Source: Guyanagaster necrorhizus (taxonomy: Eukaryota > Basidiomycota > Agaricomycetes > Agaricales > Physalacriaceae). From it: 64,000 nucleotides of DNA. The notes below the pieces were generated by a model, which was given only the letters and a program-made list of their open reading frames with translations, was not told the DNA's origin and searched no databases. Shown piece after piece: positions 1-10,321 of the stretch. Where the stretch lies: NCBI RefSeq assembly GCF_019112545.1, contig NW_025064892.1, positions 124,001-188,000 of the forward strand, read 5' to 3'. Made by a program: the position numbers and the translations under genes. The stretch's first letter is position 1, and each line of letters opens with the position of its first letter.

Positions 1-945
1 GATAACACTTCCGGTTCCGCCGGCCGTTCCAATGACACCAATAATATGCAAGATAACGTCTTTAGACGTTACTCCTTCATGCAAGTCACCGTCAACTGTG
101 ATGCGCATGTTTTGTCCCTTCTTCTGCAGCAGAGTTTGGGTAGCGAGGACATGTTCGACTTCAGATGTACCAATACCGAATGCGAGGGACCCGAATGCAC
201 CATGAGCTTGAGAAGAGAATCAATAGCCTGTGAAATCCAAAGAGTCTTCTCCTTACTCGAAGTGTGAGAATCACCGCAGACGCAAGTGATACCAGGAAGA
301 GTAAAACCTTGTTCAGGACCTATGACGTGTACGATTCCTACAAGACATTGAGTTGCTGAAGGGTGTCAATCACATAAGCCGTACCTTGACGCTTATCCTT
401 CAAGCCAAAATAGGTCAAGCCAAACTCCTTTACGTTGTCTTCCAAAGCCATGCATTGTGCTCGCGAATCAGGCTCTTCAACGAAAGACTCGATGGTAGTC
501 AAATTTTTCCGAGAAATTGTTCTGTAAAGCGATGTTTTAGCGACGTCCACGTTTCCTTCGAGCCTTACTCACGGAATGTTGTGATCAACCGTTGCCAAAG
601 TGCAGTCAGGTCGTCGAACAGGCCGTCCTGCAGACCGTCTAGGATCTGATAAGGCGGTGAACACAACTCCTGGTTTGAGTGGACTTACAGGCCTTCAAAC
701 GCTTGAGGACTTGTTACTTCGTGTACTAGATGACTGGAATGGCGTCGGAATGACCGGAAATCATCCGGCACAGACTGCTGCTTACCGGTCTATGTATATC
801 AGAGCCAGGCCATCGTCCTGTACATCGCTATAATCGCAAATCAGTGAGAACGAAATTTATTTCGATATTGCGATCCGGCGCACACGACATGGTCATCCCA
901 AATTTTGTCGTAGAGAGTACGGGGGGCAGAAACGGCAGTAGGCAT
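1..945 (-). CDS. LEU1: 3-isopropylmalate dehydratase (partial, N-terminal part)
   Basis: Catalyses the isomerisation of 2- to 3-isopropylmalate in leucine synthesis; it is an aconitase-fold iron-sulfur enzyme. Joining short exons on the minus strand gives the fungal N-terminus: start [20 protein letters not shown] at 945-943, then [25 protein letters not shown], the histidine motif TVDHNIP, SRKN...[40 protein letters not shown], the [15 protein letters not shown] segment (VCGDSHT holds one cluster-ligand cysteine in this family), and [20 protein letters not shown]. Clear introns include 50-nt ones beginning GTACGG and GTAAGG that restore the frame. The gene leaves the window at position 1, so roughly three quarters of the fused large/small-domain protein is missing. 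No break is visible. Family identity is very secure. Confidence 0.95.
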
Positions 946-1017
946 GACAGACGGAGGTTAAGATGTGAGAATGGAAATCGTAACGAGAGCTGAGAGGAGC
1001 ATCGGTTCTGGGAACAA

Positions 1018-1025
1018 ATTATATA
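1018..1025 (-). promoter_or_regulatory. Possible TATA element of LEU1
   Basis: On the minus strand this reads TATATAAT and lies about 73 bp upstream of the LEU1 start codon, a normal spacing for a fungal TATA element to its start region. No clear Leu3-type CCGG-palindrome was seen nearby. Position and sequence are the only evidence. Confidence 0.35.
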
Positions 1026-2187
1026 TGGTTCTTCCAAGGGAGAATGAATCGTTCGGCCGAAGCCCATCGGACTTCGGGTTTTGCTTGCAGCCAATCACAT
1101 TTGGACCGAATGTAAAGCCGAAAAAAACTTGCCAAAAGCAGATCAACTTGTACCAGCTAATAACCAGTTCCGTAAAATTAATCTCCTTCAATGATGGAGG
1201 TTTTATTTTTACCGTCATTATAGCTGCCTTTCGAGCCCAGCCACTTCTTCCAACTTTTGGCTGATCATCCGACTGTAATACATTTCTTCGGACTAACACG
1301 ACTTTTCGTCAATTGAGAACTAAAGACTATATACTGCCGCAGATAGCTTAAATAACAACAATTCTAAGGTGATCTTTGTAGAAGACCTCGCAGATGAGAG
1401 TAAAATTAGCTGCCAAATCAACAAACAGCACCTCGCAACACAGCTAGTAGTCGTGTTCAAAAATGGTGCCCAAACTGCTACTTTTTTCATTCCAAGACCA
1501 AGAGGTCACCGAATCGTCTTGTCCAGCTCTGTATAAGCTCAAACGCTTTCGGTCTGGATCAGATTCTGGGCGCTCGGAGTTGTCGCTGTCTGACTGGAAG
1601 GATAAGCATAGCAGATGGTTATTCTTTACACCACTAACCTTGTGCAAAGGTGCCTATGGTCTGGAAATATCTCTGCATCAGAGGACCCACAGCCTCAGGG
1701 CGCGGACGATTTGGGCCTTCATTGCTGTAGTGGTAATCTTGTTTCACGACAGGAAGCTTCAGCCGATGTAGTTGGGAATCGAACAGCACTACCGAAGTGC
1801 GACTGCAAAGACAAACTGAGGATAGACATCGACCACTTTGTGAGGCTGTTCATACCCCGAGGATTCAGAAGATATAAACGTCGCAAAAGACAGTGCCCTA
1901 ATCACTAGCGACATATAGGACGAGACAGTCCAAGGGTGCCTTCATAAAAGAATGAGTTGGACGATATTGGGTTATAGAGTTCACGTACGACATGGGGTTT
2001 GATTCTACATCAGAAAGAAAGTATGCTGAGAGCTCGTGCAGGACAATGAGGTCCGGAAACGCGTCGAGAGTAGTTGTCGGATGGAGGATATGGGCTGACC
2101 CTTGCCGCGGAACCTCAAGGGAAGCCAAAAGAAAGGCCAAATGTGTTGGTGTCGGTGGATAACTGAGAACAGCTGTCCTTGATTCAT
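1026..2187. other. Gene-poor stretch upstream of LEU1
   Basis: Only short overlapping open frames occur on both strands (for example minus 1444-1647 and 1898-2281). None shows a domain I recognise. Part of it may be the decayed 3' continuation of the membrane-protein relic at 2188-2620. Confidence 0.4.
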
Positions 2188-2620
2188 TCAGAGTATAAAG
2201 ATAAATGTATAGGAAACAAACAGCATTTTGATGCGAGACGACATCTCTGATACACGGCCGTGGCCTGATTGGGCAAGCCACGAATCGTTGTGTTCCTTCA
2301 GTGCCACGGTGACCAGCTGACGCGACGGAGATAAGAATATTGCACTAGAGCCATTTGCTTGACTCGTGTGGGATAAAGCAAGATGGATTGGTGCCGAGGC
2401 ATGGTAAGGTCCTTGGATCAAGAGAGACGTGAATGGCGGCAACTGCGGCCCAAATCCTGGGAACAGAGAGAGCATCGGCAAGCAGAATGCCGACGACGTT
2501 GAAGAGCTTCAAGAGACAAAAGAGTAGCAGTGGTTAGAATGAAAGCCGCATATAGCCAATCAGCGCCTGTTTGAAGTTTGCAGGGTCGCCTCGTACGGTA
2601 TCCATCATCGTCCACAGCAT
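2188..2620 (-). pseudogene. Relic of a multi-pass membrane protein (C-terminal part)
   Basis: Minus-strand reading from an ATG at 2620 gives a short exon, a possible 90-nt intron with a CTAAC branch site, then a hydrophobic stretch LFNVVGILLADALSVPRIW followed by AAVAAIHVSL. The reading then jumps frame to an exon-like piece containing PIHLALSHTSQANGSSAIFL. The arrangement resembles the last transmembrane helix and tail of the DUF6533-type seven-helix proteins abundant in Agaricomycetes, but no upstream helices are present because the kinase gene starts at 2702. I infer a truncated, frameshifted relic. It could also be non-coding sequence that happens to read hydrophobic. Confidence 0.3.
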
Positions 2621-2701
2621 GATTTGCTCTACTTATTACTTGGTTCTCCCATCTTTTTGTTCCCCATTCCCTTCTCTTTGCAGCATCGTCGCGCTTATAA
2701 A

Positions 2702-4751
2702 ATGGGATATCGTACTGACCTCCTCATGTCTCTTGGCAAGACCGTGGCACAGATCACTGCCGATTTCGCACCAATACCTGCTCTGTGTCCCGCTGTCGAT
2801 CTGCTGTGCGGCCTTATTCAATTATGCGAGAACATCAGCTTGAATCGGTACGCGAACACGGCGTAAACCTGCGATTTCCAGTTCTGAGCGGTATCCTATA
2901 GAAATGCTGCCCGGCAGCTTGGTGATCGATGCCATGAAATGCTCATCGCTTTCGGAGAGGATATGAAAAATGCTCCGGGGAGCATGAACGAAGCAATACA
3001 TATTGTTGAGGAGTATTCTTTTTGCTACTCGTTTTCTATCCATCGATTTCCTCAGATCTTCAATATAGCACTTTGACTGATATCCAGACACGGATGGAAA
3101 GCTGTGTCTTGCTTTCCGGGACACATGCCTTCCTGCATCAAAGAGAGGTTAGTCGTGAAATCGAGAAATGCCATGGCATCATCTCAGATTGCATGACTAG
3201 ATTTCAAGTTCGTTCCTTATTGCCCTTTTGAGTCACCCCGCTTACTATGAACTAAAGCTGTCGTCCCACGTTGGTATACATCGCTGGCAAGAAGACTTTG
3301 ACAGGAGCAGGAAGGCTGATCAACGTGAACTGGTTGAGTATCTTGCCGAAATCAAGAATACCCAAGAAATGACGAATGTCGCGATGACTGAGAATACAGA
3401 GGCCATTAAAAACCTCATGCTCATGTTCCAGACCGTAATTGTTTATCTGTCTTCACTTCTAGTTTCTTCGCTCACTCGGGCGTTACAGATGATGGGCGAA
3501 AATAAGACCACCGCCGACCGTGTCCATAATGGCCTTTCGAGTAATCTGTGGCAGCTCCAACAGAATTCTGGACAACTTCTTCCTAGCTTCCACCTCAAAT
3601 CTGGCGAAGTTACTCGCATCGGACAGTTTCCAGTGAGCGGTACGGCCGCCATGGACATATATGAAGGTCTGTACCTCCAACGAGAGAAAGTGGCCATCAA
3701 GGTCATGCGGTCCATCAATGCCAATGACAAAAGTCTACGGGTAAGAAGCCGTTGATAGAGCTAATATTCTGCCTGATTCATTGTGTTCCAGCGTTTTATG
3801 AGAGAAGTTAGCATTTGGAGTGATATTTGGAGTGTCGATAAAGGGAGATACATTTTACCTTTCTACGGTTTTTGCCAGGAAGATGGTCCGTTCCCGTAAG
3901 ATGCATTTCCTACCCTTAATAATAATCCTGGTCTTGCCTCATTAACATCGACAGATACATGGTCAGCCCCTGGCAGGACAATGGGACCGCCCTGCAGTAC
4001 GTGAAAATTAAGGATTTGGAAGCAAAGAGCTATCAACGACTGGTCAGTGCCACAATACCCAATTATACAAGGTTGATGCATATTTTTGTAGATCAAAGGA
4101 ATTGCTCTCGGAATACAGGTTCTTCACACTATGAGCCCCCCCGTTATCCATGGTGATATCAAAGCGGTTAGTAACTTTGAATCAGGGTAGTTCTAGACTC
4201 ACTGCGTTCTGATCCTAGGCCAATATCTCCATCAACTCTCGTGGAGAACCTCTCCTTGCTGATTTTTGTCTCTCTCAGGTGGGTACTGTGCCTAGATTCT
4301 GTCGCTATTCTAAACAAACTCATTTTCTATCAATCTAGATCGTTGAAGACATCACAGGAATCCCCTTTACTCAAAGCCGTGGGGTAGCAGACTCATACAG
4401 GTGGTTTGCACCGGAAGTATGCGTGGGACAGGGCGTCTTATCCCCTTATTCGGACATCTATGCATATGGAATGGTTGTCCTCGAGGTAGCGGCATTTTCC
4501 TTCATGTCATTTCAACCAAGTTTGACCGTGAATGGCAGCTTCTGACCCATCAGCAACCTTACAGAGAGATCAAGCACACAACAGAAGTGGTTATCAAGTC
4601 GTCTGGCGGCACACACCCCATCCGACCAATGGAACAGGAGATTGTCGCGAGGGGTCTTGATGATATACTCTGGAGATTGTTAATTTCTTGTTGGACCAGG
4701 ACACCGACAGATAGACCGTCTATCCAATCAATTCTTGGATGTTTAGTATGA
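2702..4751 (+). CDS. MLKL_NTD-type tyrosine-kinase-like protein kinase
   Basis: About 560 residues in roughly nine exons. The N-terminal ~130 residues (MGYRTDLL..., [45 protein letters not shown]) match the four-helix domain that databases label MLKL_NTD in Agaricomycete proteins. A helical linker of ~100 residues follows ([20 protein letters not shown]). The kinase domain has the beta-3 lysine (VAIKVMR), the helix-C glutamate (FMREVSIW), catalytic loop [11 protein letters not shown], the metal-binding motif as ADFCLSQ instead of DFG, and APE as WFAPEVCVG; it ends [12 protein letters not shown]. The glycine loop is weak. The start at 2702 is the first ATG in frame with the domain; an upstream 5' exon ending near 2683 is possible. 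Family knowledge suggests signalling, and by analogy with MLKL perhaps regulated cell death, but that role is inference. Confidence 0.85.
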
Positions 4752-5139
4752 TGCTTGTGCACTTATTTTGTACCCACCAGGCAATCTTAATTGTCCTTGA
4801 GTCTAACCTGGGCCGGAAAGAAAATGCAGGTCAAATTACGTGAAGATATCAATTGAAGGGAAGACAGTTCCTTGAAAAGATCAGCTTTTCGATGTGATGA
4901 TACGTGTGCGATACTAGCTCTGGTTGGCAAAGGAACCGTTGTGTTTGATGCCACTGGAGCTTGACGATGCTTGTCTGATATTCCGCGTAGACTCCCGATG
5001 GGTCACCGTAGAGCGACCGACAAATGGCATTCCGTCTGGTTCCTGCATTCGGAGGGCAGACTCGAAGAGTTAAGACTGGGAATGAGACATTCTTCGGTCA
5101 GTGCATTAAGAGTGGTCGTATTATACTCACATGGCGAGG
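4752..5139. other. No gene seen
   Basis: Downstream flank of the kinase. It holds only short open frames, possibly tail exons of the relic at 5140-5523. Confidence 0.4.
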
Positions 5140-5523
5140 AATGCGCATGGGCAGACTGCGTAATAGGTGTGATGAGGAGAGCGAATACCAATGGTAAAAC
5201 TTCACTCACGGTACCATGACAATATATACGGCAGCATCAATGAGGACGTCCGGTGCAACTATCCACTGGCCGCAAGAATTAAGGTCACGGTGAGCCTCAG
5301 GTTTGCTTTCATTCCTAAGGTTGCACTTACTGACAATGCTCGCAACTGCCATTGCATTGCTTTGAAGCGTGATAATACTGAGTTCACTGACGTAGTCAAC
5401 CCCTTGACTCGAATGCTGGGAAAACCTTCTGGAAACAGTTCGAAACATCCCCGGAGTTTGGGCGAACACAATGTCATTCTTTGGAGGCCCACGTTCTTGT
5501 ACTGGATTTTGGTTCTCCATCAT
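5140..5523 (-). pseudogene. Possible DUF6534-like C-terminal relic
   Basis: A minus-strand open frame reads SELSIITLQSNAMAVASIV; after removal of a likely intron (donor GTAAGTGC, acceptor CGGCCAG) it continues SWIVAPDVLIDAAVYIVM, and a later piece reads WYSLSSSHLLRSL. This follows the order of the last two membrane segments of DUF6534 proteins (the full gene at 53674-55860 has STGLMTSVCAVASLIS, then WGKTLIYVAFYFSLGRLYSNS). Only 374 bp separate it from the MDM10 stop codon, far too little for the missing helices, so a truncated relic is the simplest reading. The similarity is weak. Confidence 0.25.
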
Positions 5524-5897
5524 CGAGTAAGACTGTTCAATGCAGCTTAAGATGCTACATACTGACCATACTGACGGTGGTTTCAGGATGAAATCCGCTC
5601 TTTTCAGCGTCGTTCGTGCTTTCCAACTCGAGCTGGCTGCTCCTGTTGACTGTATTACGAAGCGCAGCCTATGGTGAAGACCAATCCGGAAAGTTGACTC
5701 TTTTCATACGACCTTACATATCTCAGTAGGGCGCAACTTCGACATTTTCTGTTGAATTTCTTCAAACCTGCTCATTGGAAGAAGATAAACATAATTAAAT
5801 GGCATCCATGCTCATGCTGGATCAGATATGCCACCCTGATAGAGAATAATAACCCGAAGCAGTCTTTGTGGGATCTACGAATTTTAAGCGAAGCACC
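5524..5897. other. Spacer downstream of MDM10, no gene seen
   Basis: Between the possible relic and the MDM10 stop codon. Short open frames only; it probably contains the MDM10 3' untranslated region. Confidence 0.4.
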
Positions 5898-7418
5898 TTA
5901 TCCTGACGCAAAATATGACAGTTCCAATCCGATGGCTTTTATGGGCCTTGATCGATTTGAGAGATCTGAAACGACGCCCAAGCTGACCAGCATATTGCGG
6001 ACCCGTCCTTCCCACATAATGGAGACGTCCTAATAGAATGAATATCAGTATGCTGACAGGCGTTAGATATGCTTTTACATTATTTGTCGATGCACGAGCT
6101 TTCACTACGCCTTGAACTTGACCTGGCTCGACATTCGGCTTCGCCTCAGAAGGTAGAATGGGTAGAGAGTTATCATCCTCGTCGTCATTGGATTCCAATG
6201 GGGGTCGTCGTAACCACCATTCCGCACCCATCGTCCATTCGCTCTCATAGCTGTAGACATTGAAGTCGAAGCGTGATGACAAGGCTACATCCCGCGAAAT
6301 ACGCGCAGAGTAAGCGCCAGAGAGATGTCCAAGCATGGGATTGAACAGTGCGGTAATTGTGGTTGGAGGTGATGGCAGATTTTTCGTAGATGGTCCGGGA
6401 AAGGGCGAGGATATTGAAGACGGTAGTTGAAAGGAGGGAGGCGTTGCATCCGGAAGGGTAGAAAACCTGATTCCAGTCGAGACTGACACGGTTTGAGCAT
6501 CTGAGGAAAGTTACTGCAGTTTGCGCTCACCTCCGGCACTCTTCTCTTTGGCACTGAAATAGATTTCGGCACCGGCGGACAGCCGTCCTTTCAGCCCACC
6601 TTCCACTGCGTCCTCTTCGTCGATACGCTTGACTCCGATGCTGGCGCCCTTGTCACTGTCGTCCGATGCAGAGCTGTCGCTAGCGAGACGGCCAAAATTA
6701 TGAAGCACCTTGACACCCAGCATACCGTCTTCTGCGCTCCAGGTATACTCAGAACACCATTTTCCTACATCATGCTGGAGGTATAACATGATATTGCTTG
6801 GATCAGCGCCTCGTTGAGCTCGCGTCGTAGCTGACGGCGGTGTAGAAATAGCAGCAACGATAGCTTGCAGTGTTGGTGTCAACCTTGTAGAATAGAGCGC
6901 ATCCAGGCGTCCCGTTGGTAAGTAATACCGTCCATACAGAAGGTAATCTGGACAAGATTATTCGACCATCACCGCGGCATAGTGAAAGAGACACACGTAC
7001 CGCGAGTATCCACACGTTGACCAGCCAGCCACTCATCCTCCTTCCCTTCTGGTCTGCGTGGCTGATCATACACTCTGAAGCGCTCAATCATGTCTTTGAA
7101 CCGGATGTCTCCCGACCCCTTGACATTGAGGTCGCAGGACGTGAAGATGTACCCAACCGAGCCATTCAGCGAAGGCATAGCATTCATCGAGTAGGTTGTC
7201 TTGAACAGTGCATTAGGCGATTTTGAGATGGACAAATGGAGGCCCTTGGGTACAGTAAAGTCGAGGATAGCTGCAAGGAAAGTCACTCACTGGCCCAGAC
7301 CCATACAACGACGACACCTACCGTCGGATGACCGAGTCAGGTTGGTGAACAAATTATCTTCGTTCCATCCTGTTGCCTTGTAGTAACTTCGTAGGACATA
7401 TGAAGCAAATGGGTGCAT
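5898..7418 (-). CDS. MDM10: Mitochondrial distribution and morphology protein 10
   Basis: Beta-barrel protein of the mitochondrial outer membrane, a subunit of the ER-mitochondria encounter structure (ERMES) and a partner of the SAM assembly complex. The start at 7418 gives the family N-terminus [20 protein letters not shown], followed by [12 protein letters not shown]. Further exons give [95 protein letters not shown] and [21 protein letters not shown] final exon after a 5'-GTAAAA...TATTAG intron reads [20 protein letters not shown] and ends ...LSYFASG. An acidic, serine-rich loop ([14 protein letters not shown]) interrupts the middle, as in other fungal Mdm10 proteins. Estimated length is about 430 residues, within the usual range. 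Confidence 0.95.
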
Positions 7419-7552
7419 GGAGACATGCAGTCACCAGACGAAGAGGGAAACAGACGAAAGCGGAAATCATCTCCAAATTGAACTTGGGAGAAAAGAGTAC
7501 GTTTAAATAATCAATCGTTTTCACAGTTGCATGCGTAGCTTTACAGACTTTT

Positions 7553-8622
7553 TTACGTCCTGTTCAGACCAAGCCATCCATCTATCAAATTCCATACCGT
7601 TTCTTGCTCCTCTGTCCACTCAACTTTCTTGTCCTTGACGCAAGAAGTACAAAGGCCTTCTTTCCCCCAGTCTATGAGCTTTATTCGCTCAAGTGATTCT
7701 AAAGGTTTATAAACCCCATCATCTTCCAACGCTGGCTGAATGACCAACGGCATCCACTTATCTGCAAAAACATCTGTGCAAGCCATATGTGATGTAGCAG
7801 GAGGAGTGAAGAGAATAGGCGTAAAATGGTTGATTAGGTCGGCCATGAGTTCTTCACAGCGCCGGCTGTTTTCCGTGGATATTATGATATTAATGGGTGT
7901 GCCGTTTGAATGGGCATCGGGCTCGTTCACCTATTGAACCAAATATATAAGACAGAAATGCATCATACTATGAATGCTACCTCGTGAAATTGTGCTGTGG
8001 TTACCACAGTGTAGAACAATCGCTTGAAGAGCTATTGAAATACTGGTGAGTTTATATCCCTTGAAATGAAGAAAATCTGACAGGTTCCAACTGATACTTT
8101 GTCGCTAGGTCCAAAGCCTCCCCCGAATGATCAGAGTGAAAGTATGGAATTGGACCCTCCGGAAAGAGTGTCCTGAGTGTATGTCGAGCCAATTCATGAA
8201 TCATAGGGAAGTCAAGCTGCTCTTTGCTCGTGATGCGTAAGAGAGAGGCAATACGAGAAAAATCGGTAGATGATGCCAACGGTCTGAGTGAGTTTAGCAA
8301 GGAGGATTATATACAGATGGGGCGCTCACACGTCGTGGTACAGATGCTCCAGCAACGAAACTAGATCGACAACCGACACTTGTCGAGAGTCCAAGTCTAG
8401 GAAGGTACATCCACCCAAACCAGCACTCGAGTCTTCCTGTTTACCAACAGCCGACGCGTCCTCAAAGATACCCAAGAAATAAGGGGAATGCCGACAAAGC
8501 ACTGTTGTATGTACGCGGAACAGATGATCCTCAAGGCCCAAGATCGTCAATCCATCAGGAAACCAAAAGACAGGATGTCTCCTCTTCCCAGAGGTATCGA
8601 ACAAATCTGCAGGTCGAGACAT
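7553..8622 (-). CDS. BTB/POZ domain protein
   Basis: The N-terminal ~100 residues form a BTB fold typical of Agaricomycete orphans: FWFPDGLTILGLEDHLFRVH, then TTVLCRHSPYFLGIFED, and later DLVSLLEHLYHD. BTB domains mediate dimerisation and often cullin-3 binding, so an adaptor role is possible. The rest follows in three more exons (DFSRIASLLRITSKEQLDFP, LARHTLRTLFPEG, LATKYQLEP, LFKRLFYTVVTTAQFHEV) and ends in a helical tail with WTEEQETVWNLIDGWLGLNRT. The C-terminal part carries no second domain I recognise. The start MSRPADLF is a true ATG immediately before the BTB core. The gene lies 134 bp upstream of MDM10 on the same strand. The specific partner is unknown. Confidence 0.85.
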
Positions 8623-9310
8623 ACCGGATGCAGGATTGGGAGTTCCAGATAAGCAAATTGTTTGAAAGACGACCTTCGTTAGAAATCTGATTTGTAAAAA
8701 CGATAAAAGGTTCGCTACTGTACGGCCATTCCTTCTACTTACCCGCTCTTCTTGTACTTTGAAAAGAAAGAAATAAAATCTGCTTTGAAAAAAAGGATTG
8801 AAAAAAAGGACTATTATGTTATCGGCTCCATACCAAACAATATGAAATTACATCGCCACTTTTCGAACAGCATTTTTTTTTTCCTCTTTCGAACCATATC
8901 ATCACCGCCAACCAGCATACAAAATCCTCAAACATGGATGACGGTACGTCTTCCTCATCAGCAACGGCAACGACAAGCAGCACTTCCGTTTGCTTCGATT
9001 TCTACGGCGGTATTTTCTTCATGCCGACCATTGTATCTGTCAATACTGAGGGACGACGAACGTGGTCCAGCAGCACTGTATTCACTTTGCAGCAACGTAC
9101 CGCCTTTTCATTCTTATATTTCCTCATGAAGGGGAGATATACGATCTCCTTGCACCGACTTCGACTGTGATTTTTGACGTCGTCTCGTCGTTTCGTTTTT
9201 CGGCCTTTTTCGCTGTCATGTCGCCATTTCGGTCTACCTGTGCATATTCAACCTGACCTGTTACCTTTTCTATTCCCTCGGCGTATTTATATACAGCCTG
9301 GCAATCCGAT
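8623..9310. other. Divergent intergenic region with probable 5' exon of the RNA-binding gene
   Basis: Contains A-rich runs (8760-8810) and a T-rich tract near 8873. An ATG at 8934 is followed almost at once by a GTACGT donor, and an acceptor-like CAG lies near 9293, so the Tra2-like gene may have a spliced 5' leader here. I could not join this ATG in frame to the downstream exon. Confidence 0.4.
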
Positions 9311-10201
9311 ATGGCACCGACCAACACAGGCATATCTATTCCTTCTCAAGACCCTGCATTGAGTGCAGCCGATGATGGTGGGTACCGCGAACAGAGGAGG
9401 TCAAGTAGGAGCCGGAGCCCAGGCGCTAAGGGCGGCGACAGAGGGTACGGGAGCGAACCTTCTCCACCTTTTCCTGTAATCTGACTTTTTTAGCCGCTCT
9501 GGTGGAGGTCATAACCCGGGAAACAATCTCCACGTCTCGGGATTGAGCCGTAAGGTAGATGCTCGTGATCTCGAAGCGGCTTTTGCAAAAATTGGCAGAG
9601 TGAGTATCCGACACCTTACCTAGCATGCTTTCGCTTATTGTTGCGTCCAGGTCCAAAAGGCTTCTGTGATGCTGGACCCGCATACCCGTGATTCTCGTGG
9701 ATTTGGGTTTGTCACAATGGAGACTGCTGAAGAGGCTGACGCTGCCATCACCGCATTGAATGGAACTGATTTTATGGGGAAGAACCTCGTCATTGAAAAG
9801 GTGTGTTGATAAAGTATGCCTTTACATCGAGTGCTAAACGCAGTCCAGGCTCGCCGTGGTCGTGCTAGGACCCCGACACCTGGAAAATACTATGGTCCAC
9901 CTAAGCGTGGTGGGGGCTGTGAGTTTGTAGAACGTTCGTCACCCTTGCCGTGAAACCTATTTCTTTTTCGTTTTCAGCTGGATATGAACGCCCATACGAT
10001 CCCAGGCCCTACGACAGTCGCTATGCTCGCGACCATGACGATCGTAGAGGTGGACCTCGTGGAGGTCGTGACCACGACCGTGGATATCGTGACCGAGACT
10101 ATGACCGTGGCAGAGACTATGACCGTGGTGGACGGGACTCTGACCGTGGTGGTGCCGACCGCGGTGGTGATCGTGTAAGGTATGACGACCGGAGGTACTG
10201 A
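9311..10201 (+). CDS. Tra2-like RRM and RGG-type RNA-binding protein
   Basis: Probable splicing regulator. An N-terminal arginine/serine segment (RRSSRSRSPGAKGGDRG) is followed by one RRM: RNP2 as NLHVSGL, then DLEAAFAKIGR, and RNP1 as RGFGFVTM, ending NGTDFMGKNLVIEK. Directly after the RRM is ARRGRARTPTPGKYYGPPKR, which matches the Thr-Pro linker (RPHTPTPGIYMG-type) that follows the RRM of transformer-2 proteins. The C-terminus is a low-complexity tract of repeated Asp-Arg-Gly units (positions ~9984-10200). Three introns lie within the coding part (donors GTGAGTAT, GTGTGTTG, GTGAGTTT). The start at 9311 opens a clean frame; an alternative first exon at 8934 is possible. RRM identity is certain; the Tra2 assignment is likely. 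Confidence 0.85.
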
Positions 10202-10321
10202 TATTTTCCTGCTTGTCCTATTATGTATATTGCATCTATAGGCTCTTCTGTATATGTATTCTTGGGATAACCACTACTTATTGCGCATAAAAACACAAGT
10301 GGATTCGGCACTTGCCGAGTA

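Noticed and set aside
46..267. Plus-strand open frame over the left edge
   Set aside because: It is antisense to well-conserved LEU1 exons on the minus strand.
1..550. LEU1 read as a broken pseudogene because of in-frame stops
   Set aside because: The stops fall in two ~50-nt introns; removing them restores the conserved aconitase-type sequence exactly.
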